Shown: positions 27,883 through 37,012 of the stretch, piece after piece
Layout: every line of letters starts with the position of its first letter
Position numbering within the stretch: position 1 is the stretch's first letter
Assembly (NCBI GenBank): GCA_030019435.1
Contig: JASEEV010000010.1
Span: 1 to 49,895 of the forward strand
DNA: 49,895 nt
Source of the DNA: Methanocellales archaeon
GTDB taxonomy: Archaea > Halobacteriota > UBA148
Direction of reading: 5' to 3'
The notes under the pieces: generated by a model
Told to the model about the DNA's origin: nothing
Database searches by the model: none
Seen by the model: the letters and a program-made list of their open reading frames with translations, nothing else
Translations under genes and position numbers: made by a program

Positions 27883-29985
27883 ATGAGGAAAATTATTTTG
27901 AACCAAAAAAAAGATTGCGAACCCCATTCCGTCAAATATACCTCTATTGACGAGCATCTAATGAATTTTGGTGCAGATATTAAAGAGATTGAAAGAGTAA
28001 AAAGAAAGTACCCAATGAAAATTCCACATTACTTTTTAGGATTAATTAAAGAAAAGGAGGATCCTATTTGGAAACAATGTGTTCCGTCTATAGAAGAACT
28101 GAAAGATGTTTACAATATTGAAGATCCCCTGAGAGAGGAAAAACATACAAGGGTCTCCTGTCTCGTTCATAAATACCCGGACAGGGTCCTATTATTAGTC
28201 AGTAGTAAATGTGCAATGTATTGTAGATTTTGTACACGAAAAAGAAAAGTGGGCAGAACTCAACAGATTTCTATGGTGGAAATTTTCAGAGCAATAGATT
28301 ATATTAGAGAACACAAAGAAGTAAGGGACGTATTAGTATCAGGTGGTGACCCATTAACAAGGACGGATCGTGAACTCGAAATTATTCTTAAGGAGTTGCG
28401 ATCAATCCCCCATGTTGATATAATACGAATAGGCACTAGAATACCATGTGTGCAACCATCGCGAATTACTAAAAGACTAGCAAATATGCTAAGAAAATAT
28501 CACCCATTATATATAAATATCCATTTTAATCATCCTATGGAGATTACTGAGGAGTCTAAGAAGGCATGTGAGACATTAGCGGATGCGGGGATTCCACTAG
28601 GTAGCCAAACGGTTCTATTGAAAGGGGTAAACGATTCGGTAGAGGTCATGAAGGAATTGGTACAGAAACTCCTAAGTATCAGGGTTAAACCATATTATGT
28701 TTACCAATGTGACCCTGTTATGGGTGTAGAGCATTTTAGAACTTCTATAGATGTGGGAATAAACATAATGAAGCAACTACAAGGATTTACCTCAGGTCTA
28801 TGCATCCCACATTTTGTTATAGATGGACCTGGCGGTAAAATTCCTATCTCACCTCAATATGTTAAAGAAATTACTCCCGAAGAAATCATTGTTACAAATT
28901 ATTTAAATGATATGTATACTTATCCAAATTCACACAAGGTTTTTTCAAATGAATTGATAAATAAAGAAAGATTAAGAATTGGGCTTACATTTAATCTTAA
29001 AAGAGATCCTGCGAAAAATGAGAGATTTGATAAATATTCAGAATTTGATGATATATCCACTATTGATGCGATTAGAAAGGCAATAGAATCTGGTGGATAT
29101 GAAGTTGTTTTGTTGGAGGCAAATCTAGATTTCATTGAAAAATTGAAAAAAACTCGTGTTGATTTTGTATTTAATATAGCAGAAGGCATAAATGGAGATA
29201 GTAGAGAATCACAGGTGCCAGCAATATTAGATATGTTCAATATTCCCTATTCAGGATCTGGGGTTTTGACTCAAGCTATTACTTTGACCAAGAGCATGAC
29301 AAAGGATATACTGCTTTATCACAATATTCCAACTCCAAATTATCAATTATTTAAAAATACTCGTCAAAAACTTAAACCAGCTTTAAAATTCCCATTGATA
29401 GTAAAACCGAACTGCGAAGGATCAAGCAAAGGGATCAATAATAATTCATTAGTATTTGATGATGAATCATTAACAAAACAGATAAAATATGTGATAAATA
29501 ATTATTCCCAAGATGCTTTGGTTGAGGAATATTGCAACGGGCGGGAATTTACCGTATCTATTCTGGGAAATGTAAAACCTAAGGTTTTGCCTATTGTCGA
29601 AATAACATTCGACCATTTACCTGAGAATATAAACAAATTTGATTCTTACGAGGTTAAATGGATTTACGATAACCCGAAAAATCCTATTGACCCTATAAGT
29701 TGCCCAGCTAATCTCACACCAAAATTAAGAAAACAAGTAGAAAAGATTGCCCTTGATGCATATTCCGTTTTAGGATGTGTTGATTGTTGCAGAATAGACC
29801 TTAGACTTGATTCTAATGGCATACCTAATGTACTTGATGTTAATACTCTTCCTGGTTTAATACCTGACCCAAAACAAAATTCAAGGTTTCCAAGAGCCTG
29901 TTTTGCAGCAGGTATGACCTATAATCAAATGATTCTTGAGATTTTACATGCCGGGATGATTCGATGTGGACTGCGTAATAAATAG
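27883..29985 (+). CDS. Fusion protein: lysine 2,3-aminomutase (KamA-family radical SAM) + D-Ala-D-Ala ligase-type ATP-grasp
   Basis: N-half: YPDRVLLLVSSKCAMYCRFCTRKRKVG (CxxxCxxC), YYVYQCDPVMGVEHFRT, HFVIDGPGGKIPISPQY; C-half: FNIAEGINGDSRESQVPAILDMFNIPYSGSG, FPLIVKPNCEGSSKGI, RIDLRLDSNGIPNVLDVNTLPGL. Confidence 0.92.
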   Translation: MRKIILNQKKDCEPHSVKYTSIDEHLMNFGADIKEIERVKRKYPMKIPHYFLGLIKEKEDPIWKQCVPSIEELKDVYNIEDPLREEKHTRVSCLVHKYPDRVLLLVSSKCAMYCRFCTRKRKVGRTQQISMVEIFRAIDYIREHKEVRDVLVSGGDPLTRTDRELEIILKELRSIPHVDIIRIGTRIPCVQPSRITKRLANMLRKYHPLYINIHFNHPMEITEESKKACETLADAGIPLGSQTVLLKGVNDSVEVMKELVQKLLSIRVKPYYVYQCDPVMGVEHFRTSIDVGINIMKQLQGFTSGLCIPHFVIDGPGGKIPISPQYVKEITPEEIIVTNYLNDMYTYPNSHKVFSNELINKERLRIGLTFNLKRDPAKNERFDKYSEFDDISTIDAIRKAIESGGYEVVLLEANLDFIEKLKKTRVDFVFNIAEGINGDSRESQVPAILDMFNIPYSGSGVLTQAITLTKSMTKDILLYHNIPTPNYQLFKNTRQKLKPALKFPLIVKPNCEGSSKGINNNSLVFDDESLTKQIKYVINNYSQDALVEEYCNGREFTVSILGNVKPKVLPIVEITFDHLPENINKFDSYEVKWIYDNPKNPIDPISCPANLTPKLRKQVEKIALDAYSVLGCVDCCRIDLRLDSNGIPNVLDVNTLPGLIPDPKQNSRFPRACFAAGMTYNQMILEILHAGMIRCGLRNK

Positions 29986-29996
29986 GTGAATTTAAT

Positions 29997-30998
29997 ATGA
30001 ATATCGCAATGATTTATTCAAAAGGAGATATGTCAACAGCATTTCCTTACGATTTCAAAGGAAGGGAAGATAATGAAAGTGTTGAGGATGTAAAGAAGGC
30101 ATTAATATCACTTGGCCATGAGGTAGTTGTTGTTCCGGCAGACGATTGTATGTTTGAAACACTTAAAAAAATGATAGGAAAAAACAATCTGGATCTGGTT
30201 TTTAACTTGGCTGATGATGGATACAATTTGAATACGCAACTAGAACCTCAAATTCCCGCAATGCTCGACCTTCTGGGTATACCTTATACTGGTTCGGACC
30301 ATCTATGTCTTGGAAACTGTTTAAATAAGGTCAGAACAAAACATTTACTATTAGCAAATGGCCTTCCGACGCCGAAATTCAAGATATTTAATAGGAAAAC
30401 ATCTAATAAATTGGATATTTCTCAACTTAAATTTCCGCTTATTGTTAAGCCTTCAAGAGAGGATGGAAGCATAGGCATAAAAAGAGATGCTGTTGTAGAT
30501 GACCAAAAATCGTTAATTAAAAAGGTGAATGATACAATTGAAAAGTATAATCAACCGGCGCTCGTGGAAGAATTTATTGAAGGACGAGAGGTAGATGTAG
30601 GCATAATAGGGCGAGAGAAATTAATTGTACTTCCAATATCAGAAATAAATTTTACATTGCCCACCGGGGAAAGAAATTTTATATCTTACAATGGGAAATG
30701 GGAAGAAATGAGTATCTATTATCTTGGAACGACATGCCAATGCCCTACAAGATTGAATGTAGCACTCAAGAAGACCTTGAAAAAAATGGCAAAAAAGGCA
30801 TACAAATTAATGGGTGTAAAAGATTATGGACGAATCGATTTTAGAATAAGTAATGATGGTAATATCTACATACTCGAAGTAAATCCAAATCCAGATATTT
30901 CGAGAGATTCCGGGCTTGCAAGAATGGCAAGAGCATATAAAATGACCTATGAAAATTTAATCGATCGGATTGTAAAAACATCACTTGATAATGAATAA
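29997..30998 (+). CDS. D-Ala-D-Ala ligase-like ATP-grasp protein
   Basis: LDLVFNLADDGYNLNTQLEPQIPAMLDLLGIPYTGSDHLCL; FPLIVKPSREDGSIGI; YGRIDFRISNDGNIYILEVNPNPDIS. Confidence 0.9.
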   Translation: MNIAMIYSKGDMSTAFPYDFKGREDNESVEDVKKALISLGHEVVVVPADDCMFETLKKMIGKNNLDLVFNLADDGYNLNTQLEPQIPAMLDLLGIPYTGSDHLCLGNCLNKVRTKHLLLANGLPTPKFKIFNRKTSNKLDISQLKFPLIVKPSREDGSIGIKRDAVVDDQKSLIKKVNDTIEKYNQPALVEEFIEGREVDVGIIGREKLIVLPISEINFTLPTGERNFISYNGKWEEMSIYYLGTTCQCPTRLNVALKKTLKKMAKKAYKLMGVKDYGRIDFRISNDGNIYILEVNPNPDISRDSGLARMARAYKMTYENLIDRIVKTSLDNE

Positions 30999-31014
30999 TA
31001 GAGGGTTATAGATT

Positions 31015-31557
31015 ATGAAAAATGGGGTATATCTTCGTAAAGTAGAATTAAAAGATACAGAAATTTTATTTAAATGGTTTAATGATAAAGAAAATGTAAA
31101 ATATATGAGCACCATAATGAGATGTAACCCCCATTCAAAAGAGAGTATTGAGAATGAGATAAACAATTCTGATGATAATTACGAACGCCTTTTTATGGTA
31201 TGTGTTAACAGTGATGAAAAAACAATAGGATATGCGGGCATAGATGATATTGACTTTAATGACAAAAGAGCCGAGATATTTTTCCTGATCGGTGAAATAG
31301 AAGAAAAAAGAAAAGGTTATGGTAAGAAAATTGTAAAACTACTGTTAGATTATGCCTTCAATGAACTATGTTTAAACAGCCTTTTTGCAACCGCAACAAT
31401 AGAAAATAAACCAGCAATTAGTGTGCTTGAAAAAGCTGGCTTTAGCCGGATTGGAATAAGACGCCAATACAATTATATTAATAGGAAATATCTTGATGAA
31501 ATATTTTTTGATATAACACATGAAGATTATGAGATTTCAAAACGGAATAATATATAA
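31015..31557 (+). CDS. GNAT N-acetyltransferase (RimJ/RimL-like)
   Basis: VYLRKVELKDTEILFKWFND; FFLIGEIEEKRKGYGKKIVKLLLDYAF; ENKPAISVLEKAGFSRIGIRR. Confidence 0.9.
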   Translation: MKNGVYLRKVELKDTEILFKWFNDKENVKYMSTIMRCNPHSKESIENEINNSDDNYERLFMVCVNSDEKTIGYAGIDDIDFNDKRAEIFFLIGEIEEKRKGYGKKIVKLLLDYAFNELCLNSLFATATIENKPAISVLEKAGFSRIGIRRQYNYINRKYLDEIFFDITHEDYEISKRNNI

Positions 31558-31690
31558 TAAGTTGTAATTACAAAGTTGGATGTTTACACTTTTCTTTGGA
31601 AGCATTTTGCCATCCTATGAACCACCAAATTTACTTGTTGCTATTTGGTTGTGCCTAACATAGCATCAACCTTTCATTGAATTCTCCTAA

Positions 31691-32065
31691 TCATACCATA
31701 ATCGCATTTTTAACGTCTCTGAAATGCTGATCGCCCGTCAGAATCCTAGCGCCCAAAACAACAGAAGATGCAAGAACATGGGAATCCATCATTCCCCAGC
31801 CTTTAACGATCTTCTTTCTCTCATAGTTCGTCTCTCCGGCTTTGATCCCAATTTCTTCGTCTATTTCCACGATCCTTGATGTACCATATAGTAGAGGAAG
31901 AATCTCATCGAAGTCCCTGTTGTTTCTTAGAGCGTATTCTTTTAGCTCTGAGAGTGTTGTTGTTAATGTGATCAGCTCATCGCCCTCAATATATTTCTTG
32001 ACCCTTCTTCCTCTATCAGAGCCTATTATAAACTCCACCCATGCAAACGCATCGACGATGAGCAT
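31691..32065 (-). CDS. PIN-domain toxin (VapC family)
   Basis: MLIVDAFAWVEFIIGSDRGRRVKKYIEGDE; GMMDSHVLASSVVLGARILTGDQHFRDV. Confidence 0.88.
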   Translation of the reverse strand: MLIVDAFAWVEFIIGSDRGRRVKKYIEGDELITLTTTLSELKEYALRNNRDFDEILPLLYGTSRIVEIDEEIGIKAGETNYERKKIVKGWGMMDSHVLASSVVLGARILTGDQHFRDVKNAIMV

Positions 32066-32067
32066 GT

Positions 32068-32277
32068 TTAAAACTCATGATCTTCTGAGACATGCTTAAA
32101 GGGGGGCAATCCCTTCCATATCCCAAACATCTCTTCTACTTTTACTTTCTCAACACCTTTAACTATGATCTCGTCTCCCTCTCTAACGTTTGTTTCATCT
32201 AATACTTCTTTTGGCATTATCACCCCGAGCGAGTTCCCAATTCTTCTTACTTTTGCCTTGAACAATTCCAACACCAT
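32068..32277 (-). CDS. AbrB/SpoVT-type antitoxin
   Basis: AKVRRIGNSLGVIMPKEVLDETNVREGDEIIVK; paired with the adjacent PIN gene. Confidence 0.9.
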   Translation of the reverse strand: MVLELFKAKVRRIGNSLGVIMPKEVLDETNVREGDEIIVKGVEKVKVEEMFGIWKGLPPFKHVSEDHEF

Positions 32278-32291
32278 AGTATAACATGTAG

Positions 32292-33179
32292 TTATAACAT
32301 ATATAGGTGACGGTTATGAGGAGGGGAAGCTCTCTCATAAAGCTCCTTCCTCCTAGCCTCTAACATCTCTATACTGCGACCAACATACTCAGCAGCGGTG
32401 ATGACCTTCACCTTATCTTCAGCAGCCTCATATACTGGCATAATTCTCTCCTTATATCTTAGGTCGCGCATGAAATGATGCTCAGGGATGAGCGTCTCCA
32501 CAGGAGTTTCTCTGACCATTCTCACCATGTTCTCGACGGACAGCTCTAGGCTCTTCTTTGAGTATCTATAGCCCAGCATATACGTCATCGGCCCATCCAG
32601 TATCAGAATATTTGGCTTCTCATCCAAGACGAATCTCATCTGAGCTTCTACAGAAGGTCCCTCGACATCGCTAGTGTAAACCAGTTTTTCTCTTCCGCAA
32701 CTGATGCTCGTCTGCACGACATAGCCAAGCCTGGGGTTTGTGCCATGATAGACGGGTGGAGAGAACCTTATGAGGGTCTTTCCATGCTTATATTCATTTC
32801 CGTCTGCTATTTTTATGGATCTTGCTGCAAGCTTCTCCAAGAAGTAATTCGCTCTAGCATACTGGCTCCTGTTGATCTTTTCGGAGGGATGCTTGATGTA
32901 GACCATCTTACCTTCATATATCTCAGGCTGAGAGGGATCATGATGGTCATAATGATAGTGCGTGACCACTAGGACATCTGCTTTCATGGCATGCTCCTCG
33001 ATATCTCTCCATAGCTCCGCCTCTCTGCCTAGCTCGAGTGGGTGTGGAGGCAGACCATACCTGATTGGAGCCAATGAGACGCCGGGGTCTATCAGTATGC
33101 TCAGGTCAGAGGTCTCCACGTATGTGGCCATGGATCTGGCGCCAAAGCTGTCAAATGCCAGGGGCGTTACATTAAGCAA
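32292..33179 (-). CDS. Metallo-beta-lactamase-fold protein (UPF0282-like)
   Basis: SFGARSMATYVETSDLSILIDPGVSLAPIRYGLPPH; VLVVTHYHYDHHDP; PEHHFMRDLRYK. Confidence 0.88.
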   Translation of the reverse strand: MLNVTPLAFDSFGARSMATYVETSDLSILIDPGVSLAPIRYGLPPHPLELGREAELWRDIEEHAMKADVLVVTHYHYDHHDPSQPEIYEGKMVYIKHPSEKINRSQYARANYFLEKLAARSIKIADGNEYKHGKTLIRFSPPVYHGTNPRLGYVVQTSISCGREKLVYTSDVEGPSVEAQMRFVLDEKPNILILDGPMTYMLGYRYSKKSLELSVENMVRMVRETPVETLIPEHHFMRDLRYKERIMPVYEAAEDKVKVITAAEYVGRSIEMLEARRKELYERASPPHNRHLYML

Positions 33180-33183
33180 TGTC

Positions 33184-33459
33184 TCAACTCTCCTGCCTAG
33201 ACCTTTTTACCATCCTCCCACAGTTAGGGCAATATCTCTCCCATATGAATATCGGGCTCTTACAATTTTGGCAGACTGGGAAAACCTTTTTCCTTCGTAT
33301 TTTGACTGCCTTCGCGCCACACTCTGTGCAATATCTGCCCGTAGCTCGCTTTTCACACTTTGGACAATAGCTAATATAGAATGCCCTAGCTATCATCAGG
33401 TACAACAACAGACTGAGCGAGAGGGCGCCAAATGCCAATATAAATACGTCCTCTATCAT
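33184..33459 (-). CDS. Membrane-anchored zinc-ribbon protein
   Basis: N-terminal hydrophobic helix followed by CPKCEKRATGRYCTECG and CQNCKSPIFIWERYCPNCG. Confidence 0.75.
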   Translation of the reverse strand: MIEDVFILAFGALSLSLLLYLMIARAFYISYCPKCEKRATGRYCTECGAKAVKIRRKKVFPVCQNCKSPIFIWERYCPNCGRMVKRSRQES

Positions 33460-34424
33460 ATCTTGGAGCCCCTCCCCTCTACTTCAGCTTTTCTATAGAC
33501 GAGATATGCCGTCGAAACATCCTGAATGGCTAGTCCGGTGGAATCGAACACCGTTATCTCCTCGTCGTTCTCTCTGCCCGCTTTCTTTCCTGCAACGATC
33601 TCGCCAAGTTCACCATGAACGTCTTCCTTCGAGATGATCCCTTTCGAGAGCGGAACATTTATCTCGCCGCCATGGCTGGCTTGCTTCCAATCATCGACAA
33701 CTATCTTCGACCTAAGCAATATGTCTGCATCTAATTCCCGTTTTCCTGGAGCGTCTGCACCAATCGCATTGATGTGCATGCCATCTGAGATCCAATCGCT
33801 CATCACTATCGGTTTTCTGCTAGGGGTCGTCGTCACAACGATATCCGAATTTCGAACCGCTTCTTCATTAGAATCCGTTGGCACGATGTCTAAGTCCAAC
33901 GTCCTACCCATCTCCTCTGCGAATCTAATTGCATGACTCTTGGTTCTGTCAGATACCTTCACTTTGTCGATGGTAATGACTTCTGCCAAGGCTAATAGCT
34001 GGGTCTTTGCTTGCGCGCCCGATCCAATCATTCCTACAACTCGCGAATCCTTTCGCGCTAGATATTTGGCTGCAATTCCGCCTGCTGCACCTGTTCGCAT
34101 ATCAGTGATGTATTTGCCGTCCATTATTGCCATGGGTTCACCCGTCTTAGGATCGTTTAATATGATGAGTGCCATGACCGTTGGCAGACCCTTCTTAGGA
34201 TTGTTTGGGTGGGAGTTCACTATTTTTACCCCTGCTATGTCCTCAGGCGAGATATATGCCGGCATGACTCGCAGGTCGCCATTCGAGAAGAAAAGATACG
34301 ATTTTGGTGGCATCTGAGTCTTTCCTTTGCCATGGGCTTCAAAGGCTTTTTCGACCACATCAATGGTTTCAGCCATTGTGAGAAGCTCACATACCTCCGT
34401 CCCGCTGAGAAGCAGCGTGTGCAT
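33456..34424 (-). CDS. ala: Alanine dehydrogenase/ornithine cyclodeaminase family
   Basis: MPPKSYLFF; GVKIVNSHPNNPKKGLPTVMALIIL; TDMRTGAAGGIAAKYLARKDSRVVGMIGSGAQAKTQLLAL. Confidence 0.87.
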   Translation of the reverse strand: MHTLLLSGTEVCELLTMAETIDVVEKAFEAHGKGKTQMPPKSYLFFSNGDLRVMPAYISPEDIAGVKIVNSHPNNPKKGLPTVMALIILNDPKTGEPMAIMDGKYITDMRTGAAGGIAAKYLARKDSRVVGMIGSGAQAKTQLLALAEVITIDKVKVSDRTKSHAIRFAEEMGRTLDLDIVPTDSNEEAVRNSDIVVTTTPSRKPIVMSDWISDGMHINAIGADAPGKRELDADILLRSKIVVDDWKQASHGGEINVPLSKGIISKEDVHGELGEIVAGKKAGRENDEEITVFDSTGLAIQDVSTAYLVYRKAEVEGRGSKI

Positions 34425-34425
34425 T

Positions 34426-35298
34426 TTACTCGCCCCTCGTGCTAAGAACATAATCGATGATCTTTTCGGCAATGTTCGTTTTTGTCGTGGACTGGAGACC
34501 TTTCCACCCAGGAATGGTGTTCACTTCCACGACATAGTGTTCTCCGCTCTCTGATTCCAAGATATCAACACCAGCATACTCGCACCCTAACGCCTCTGCT
34601 GCTCTGAGGCTCATCTCCTCTAACTCATCGCTCAACTTATGGGCTTGCACTCTTGCCCCCCTTGAAAAATTGGTCTTCCATGTGCTCCCCAACCTCTTCA
34701 TCGATGCTATGACCTCATCTCCCAAGACAAAAGCCCTTATGTCTTGCTTATTGTGGGGGATATATTCCTGAACATAGCAGACATTTCTTCCGAATTCCAA
34801 GGCTCTGAAAACCCTGTATGCCAGATCCTTATCATCTACTCTCAGAATACCAACACCCAGGGACCCAAACAATGGCTTTATGACGACATCCTTTAACTCC
34901 AAGAAAGCGTTCATTGCATCCCCATAGTTTTCCGTTGCTATGGTCCTTGGAGTCGGAATCCCAATGTCCTCTAGCAGAGAGCATGTGTAGTATTTGTCCG
35001 CACTTCTCTCTATCGAAAGCGCTGGATTTATGATCCTTATCCCTAAATTCTCCAGCCTGTGAAGTACATCCATTCGAAATATGGTCTGTTCGGCTGATCC
35101 TCTGGGCACCCATCTTACCAGGAGTGCATCAAAATTTTTTAGATCATATCCCCCACACGTAACACGTGGCTCTTCAGAGACTCTTGCGACGAAATTCGTT
35201 ATTGGGAAGCATGCACATTGAATTTCCCTTTTCTCCATTTCTTCCTTCAATTGACGGACATTCCAATCATTTTCATTTGAAGTGAATATGCCTATCAT
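34426..35298 (-). CDS. mptN: Tetrahydromethanopterin:alpha-L-glutamate ligase (RimK-family ATP-grasp)
   Basis: RimK-like ATP-grasp: VVIKPLFGSLGVGILRV; CEYAGVDILESESGEHYVVEVNTIPGWKGLQ; located next to mch. Confidence 0.85.
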   Translation of the reverse strand: MIGIFTSNENDWNVRQLKEEMEKREIQCACFPITNFVARVSEEPRVTCGGYDLKNFDALLVRWVPRGSAEQTIFRMDVLHRLENLGIRIINPALSIERSADKYYTCSLLEDIGIPTPRTIATENYGDAMNAFLELKDVVIKPLFGSLGVGILRVDDKDLAYRVFRALEFGRNVCYVQEYIPHNKQDIRAFVLGDEVIASMKRLGSTWKTNFSRGARVQAHKLSDELEEMSLRAAEALGCEYAGVDILESESGEHYVVEVNTIPGWKGLQSTTKTNIAEKIIDYVLSTRGE

Positions 35299-36230
35299 AG
35301 AGACTTCTTCAGCACTTCCTCATTTACCTTTCCGGAATGGAAGTTGCTCCCAGTTCTTATGTTGTTTATGTATATTTCTGCGGGTGAAAAAAGGTTTGGA
35401 TCGATCTCGTAAAAGTCCCTATCATATTTCTCAAAGATCTCCAGAAATGGCATTCCATAGTCCTTTGAGGAGCAAGAAGGAACTTTTTCGATGATGTTCT
35501 CCACATCGACATCCTCGCAATCCACGAAGTATCTTGTGACTCCACCGTACAGGACGCAATCGTTCGTTTTCCCTATGGCTTCTAGATCATTTTCCGCGAC
35601 TGGCGCTATGGGTGCCGTTCCAAACCCAGAAATGATTTTGTCCAGATCAAAGCCCAGCTCATGCAGCTTGTGAACTCCCGTCTCGACTACTCTTGCTGAT
35701 ATCTGTATGCTGCCGACGATGCTCGCCGTAGGCGCAACTAAGACATATAGGTTTTCTGGGGCTATGCCACACTTTTCTGCTATGAAATCTGATACTTTCT
35801 CATCAGGGATCTTCCTAGTTTCTAGGGCTATGACTGCTTTGTCGAACTCGTCTTTGTAGCCAATATCGTCGTACAATTTCTTCTCAACCAGGGACAGTGC
35901 TCTGGCTGGTCCAGATCCCATCGCGAAATATTTTTCGACGCTTATGCTCCAACCAGCAAACTGGGACGCCATGCAAGCGATCTTTGGATGATCAACAAAG
36001 ACATATACGTTAAGTCTCCCATTCATCCCAAGTGAAATATCGCACAGCCCACCCAAGCATACCTTAGCAAAGTAAACTCCAGCTCTTATCCCTCCTTTGG
36101 CTCCAGCTCCGGCATCTATTACCGTAGCCCCATTCCCTAAGACCGAGACGTCAATTCCCAGCTCTTCCTTGTCATGGATCATTTTTTTGACGATACCTAC
36201 TGCGAGCTCATTTACGCTTATCCCTTCCAT
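35295..36230 (-). CDS. mch: Methenyltetrahydromethanopterin cyclohydrolase
   Basis: GNGATVIDAGAGAKGGIRAGVYFAKVCLGGLCDISLG; MGSGPARALSLVEK; APTASIVGSIQISARVVETGVHKLHELGFD. Confidence 0.95.
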   Translation of the reverse strand: MEGISVNELAVGIVKKMIHDKEELGIDVSVLGNGATVIDAGAGAKGGIRAGVYFAKVCLGGLCDISLGMNGRLNVYVFVDHPKIACMASQFAGWSISVEKYFAMGSGPARALSLVEKKLYDDIGYKDEFDKAVIALETRKIPDEKVSDFIAEKCGIAPENLYVLVAPTASIVGSIQISARVVETGVHKLHELGFDLDKIISGFGTAPIAPVAENDLEAIGKTNDCVLYGGVTRYFVDCEDVDVENIIEKVPSCSSKDYGMPFLEIFEKYDRDFYEIDPNLFSPAEIYINNIRTGSNFHSGKVNEEVLKKSL

Positions 36231-37012
36231 ACGAGAATCTCTCCTTTTCCCAGCTCTGTTAGATCTCCATTATACCTCTCATATCTTCCGGTGATGTGCT
36301 CATCTGCTATGGGCAAATCATATTTTCTGAGCTCTCTTAGACAAAACCTCAAAAACACCGGATTGTAGGTCGCATTATAGTGAAAAGTCGGCAGCAATTG
36401 CAGGGGGTTGAAAGCGATGATGGTTCCCCTGTCCATCTCTGCACCTGTCCTCTCGCCCATGTTTCCAAAGCATAGAATCGTCCCGCCCTTCATGTGCGCT
36501 CCGGCAAAGCTTGCCACGTCTCCCAAGATGGCTATTATGCCTCTTTTCATTCTCTCCCCGATTTCATGTCCTGCGTCGCCTTCAACTATGATCATGCCTT
36601 GCCTCATACCAACCTTTGAGCCTCGGTAGGCTGCACCAACTAGATTTCCTGCATTTCCTTTGATCCTTATCAAGCCACCTCTCATCTCTGCTCCAACCCA
36701 GTCGCCTGCATCTCCTTCGACGAAAATCTCTCCGCCCTCCATCTCACTCCCCAGATGCATTCCGGCATTGCCATCGATGATTATCTTGCCAGAACGCATT
36801 TTCGCGCCGATGTATTTTACGTTGCCCACGTCACCCTCGATCCGAACATCTTTGGTTTTTACATCCAGAATTTCAAACAGGTCGCTTAGCTTCCTCCTTT
36901 TGTTTCCGTGATAAACTTCCAAATTCTCAATCCTTTTCTCAGCAAGGATATCAGGTGAAATGCATTCTGCCTCTATGGGCATCTTTGCCTTGAATTTTGG
37001 TCTCAGTATCAT
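36218..37012 (-). CDS. fwdC: Formylmethanofuran dehydrogenase subunit C
   Basis: Repeating GXXGXXXG beta-helix: GEIFVEGDAGDWVGAEMRGGLIRIKGNAGNLVGAAYRGSKVGMRQGMIIVEGDAGHEIGERMKRGIIAILGD. Confidence 0.94.
   Translation of the reverse strand: MILRPKFKAKMPIEAECISPDILAEKRIENLEVYHGNKRRKLSDLFEILDVKTKDVRIEGDVGNVKYIGAKMRSGKIIIDGNAGMHLGSEMEGGEIFVEGDAGDWVGAEMRGGLIRIKGNAGNLVGAAYRGSKVGMRQGMIIVEGDAGHEIGERMKRGIIAILGDVASFAGAHMKGGTILCFGNMGERTGAEMDRGTIIAFNPLQLLPTFHYNATYNPVFLRFCLRELRKYDLPIADEHITGRYERYNGDLTELGKGEILVWKG

Noticed and set aside
31630-31670. GGTTGTGCCTAACATAG downstream of the GNAT gene as another attC-like site
   Set aside because: Resembles a core box but no paired inner arms or partner box could be found nearby.
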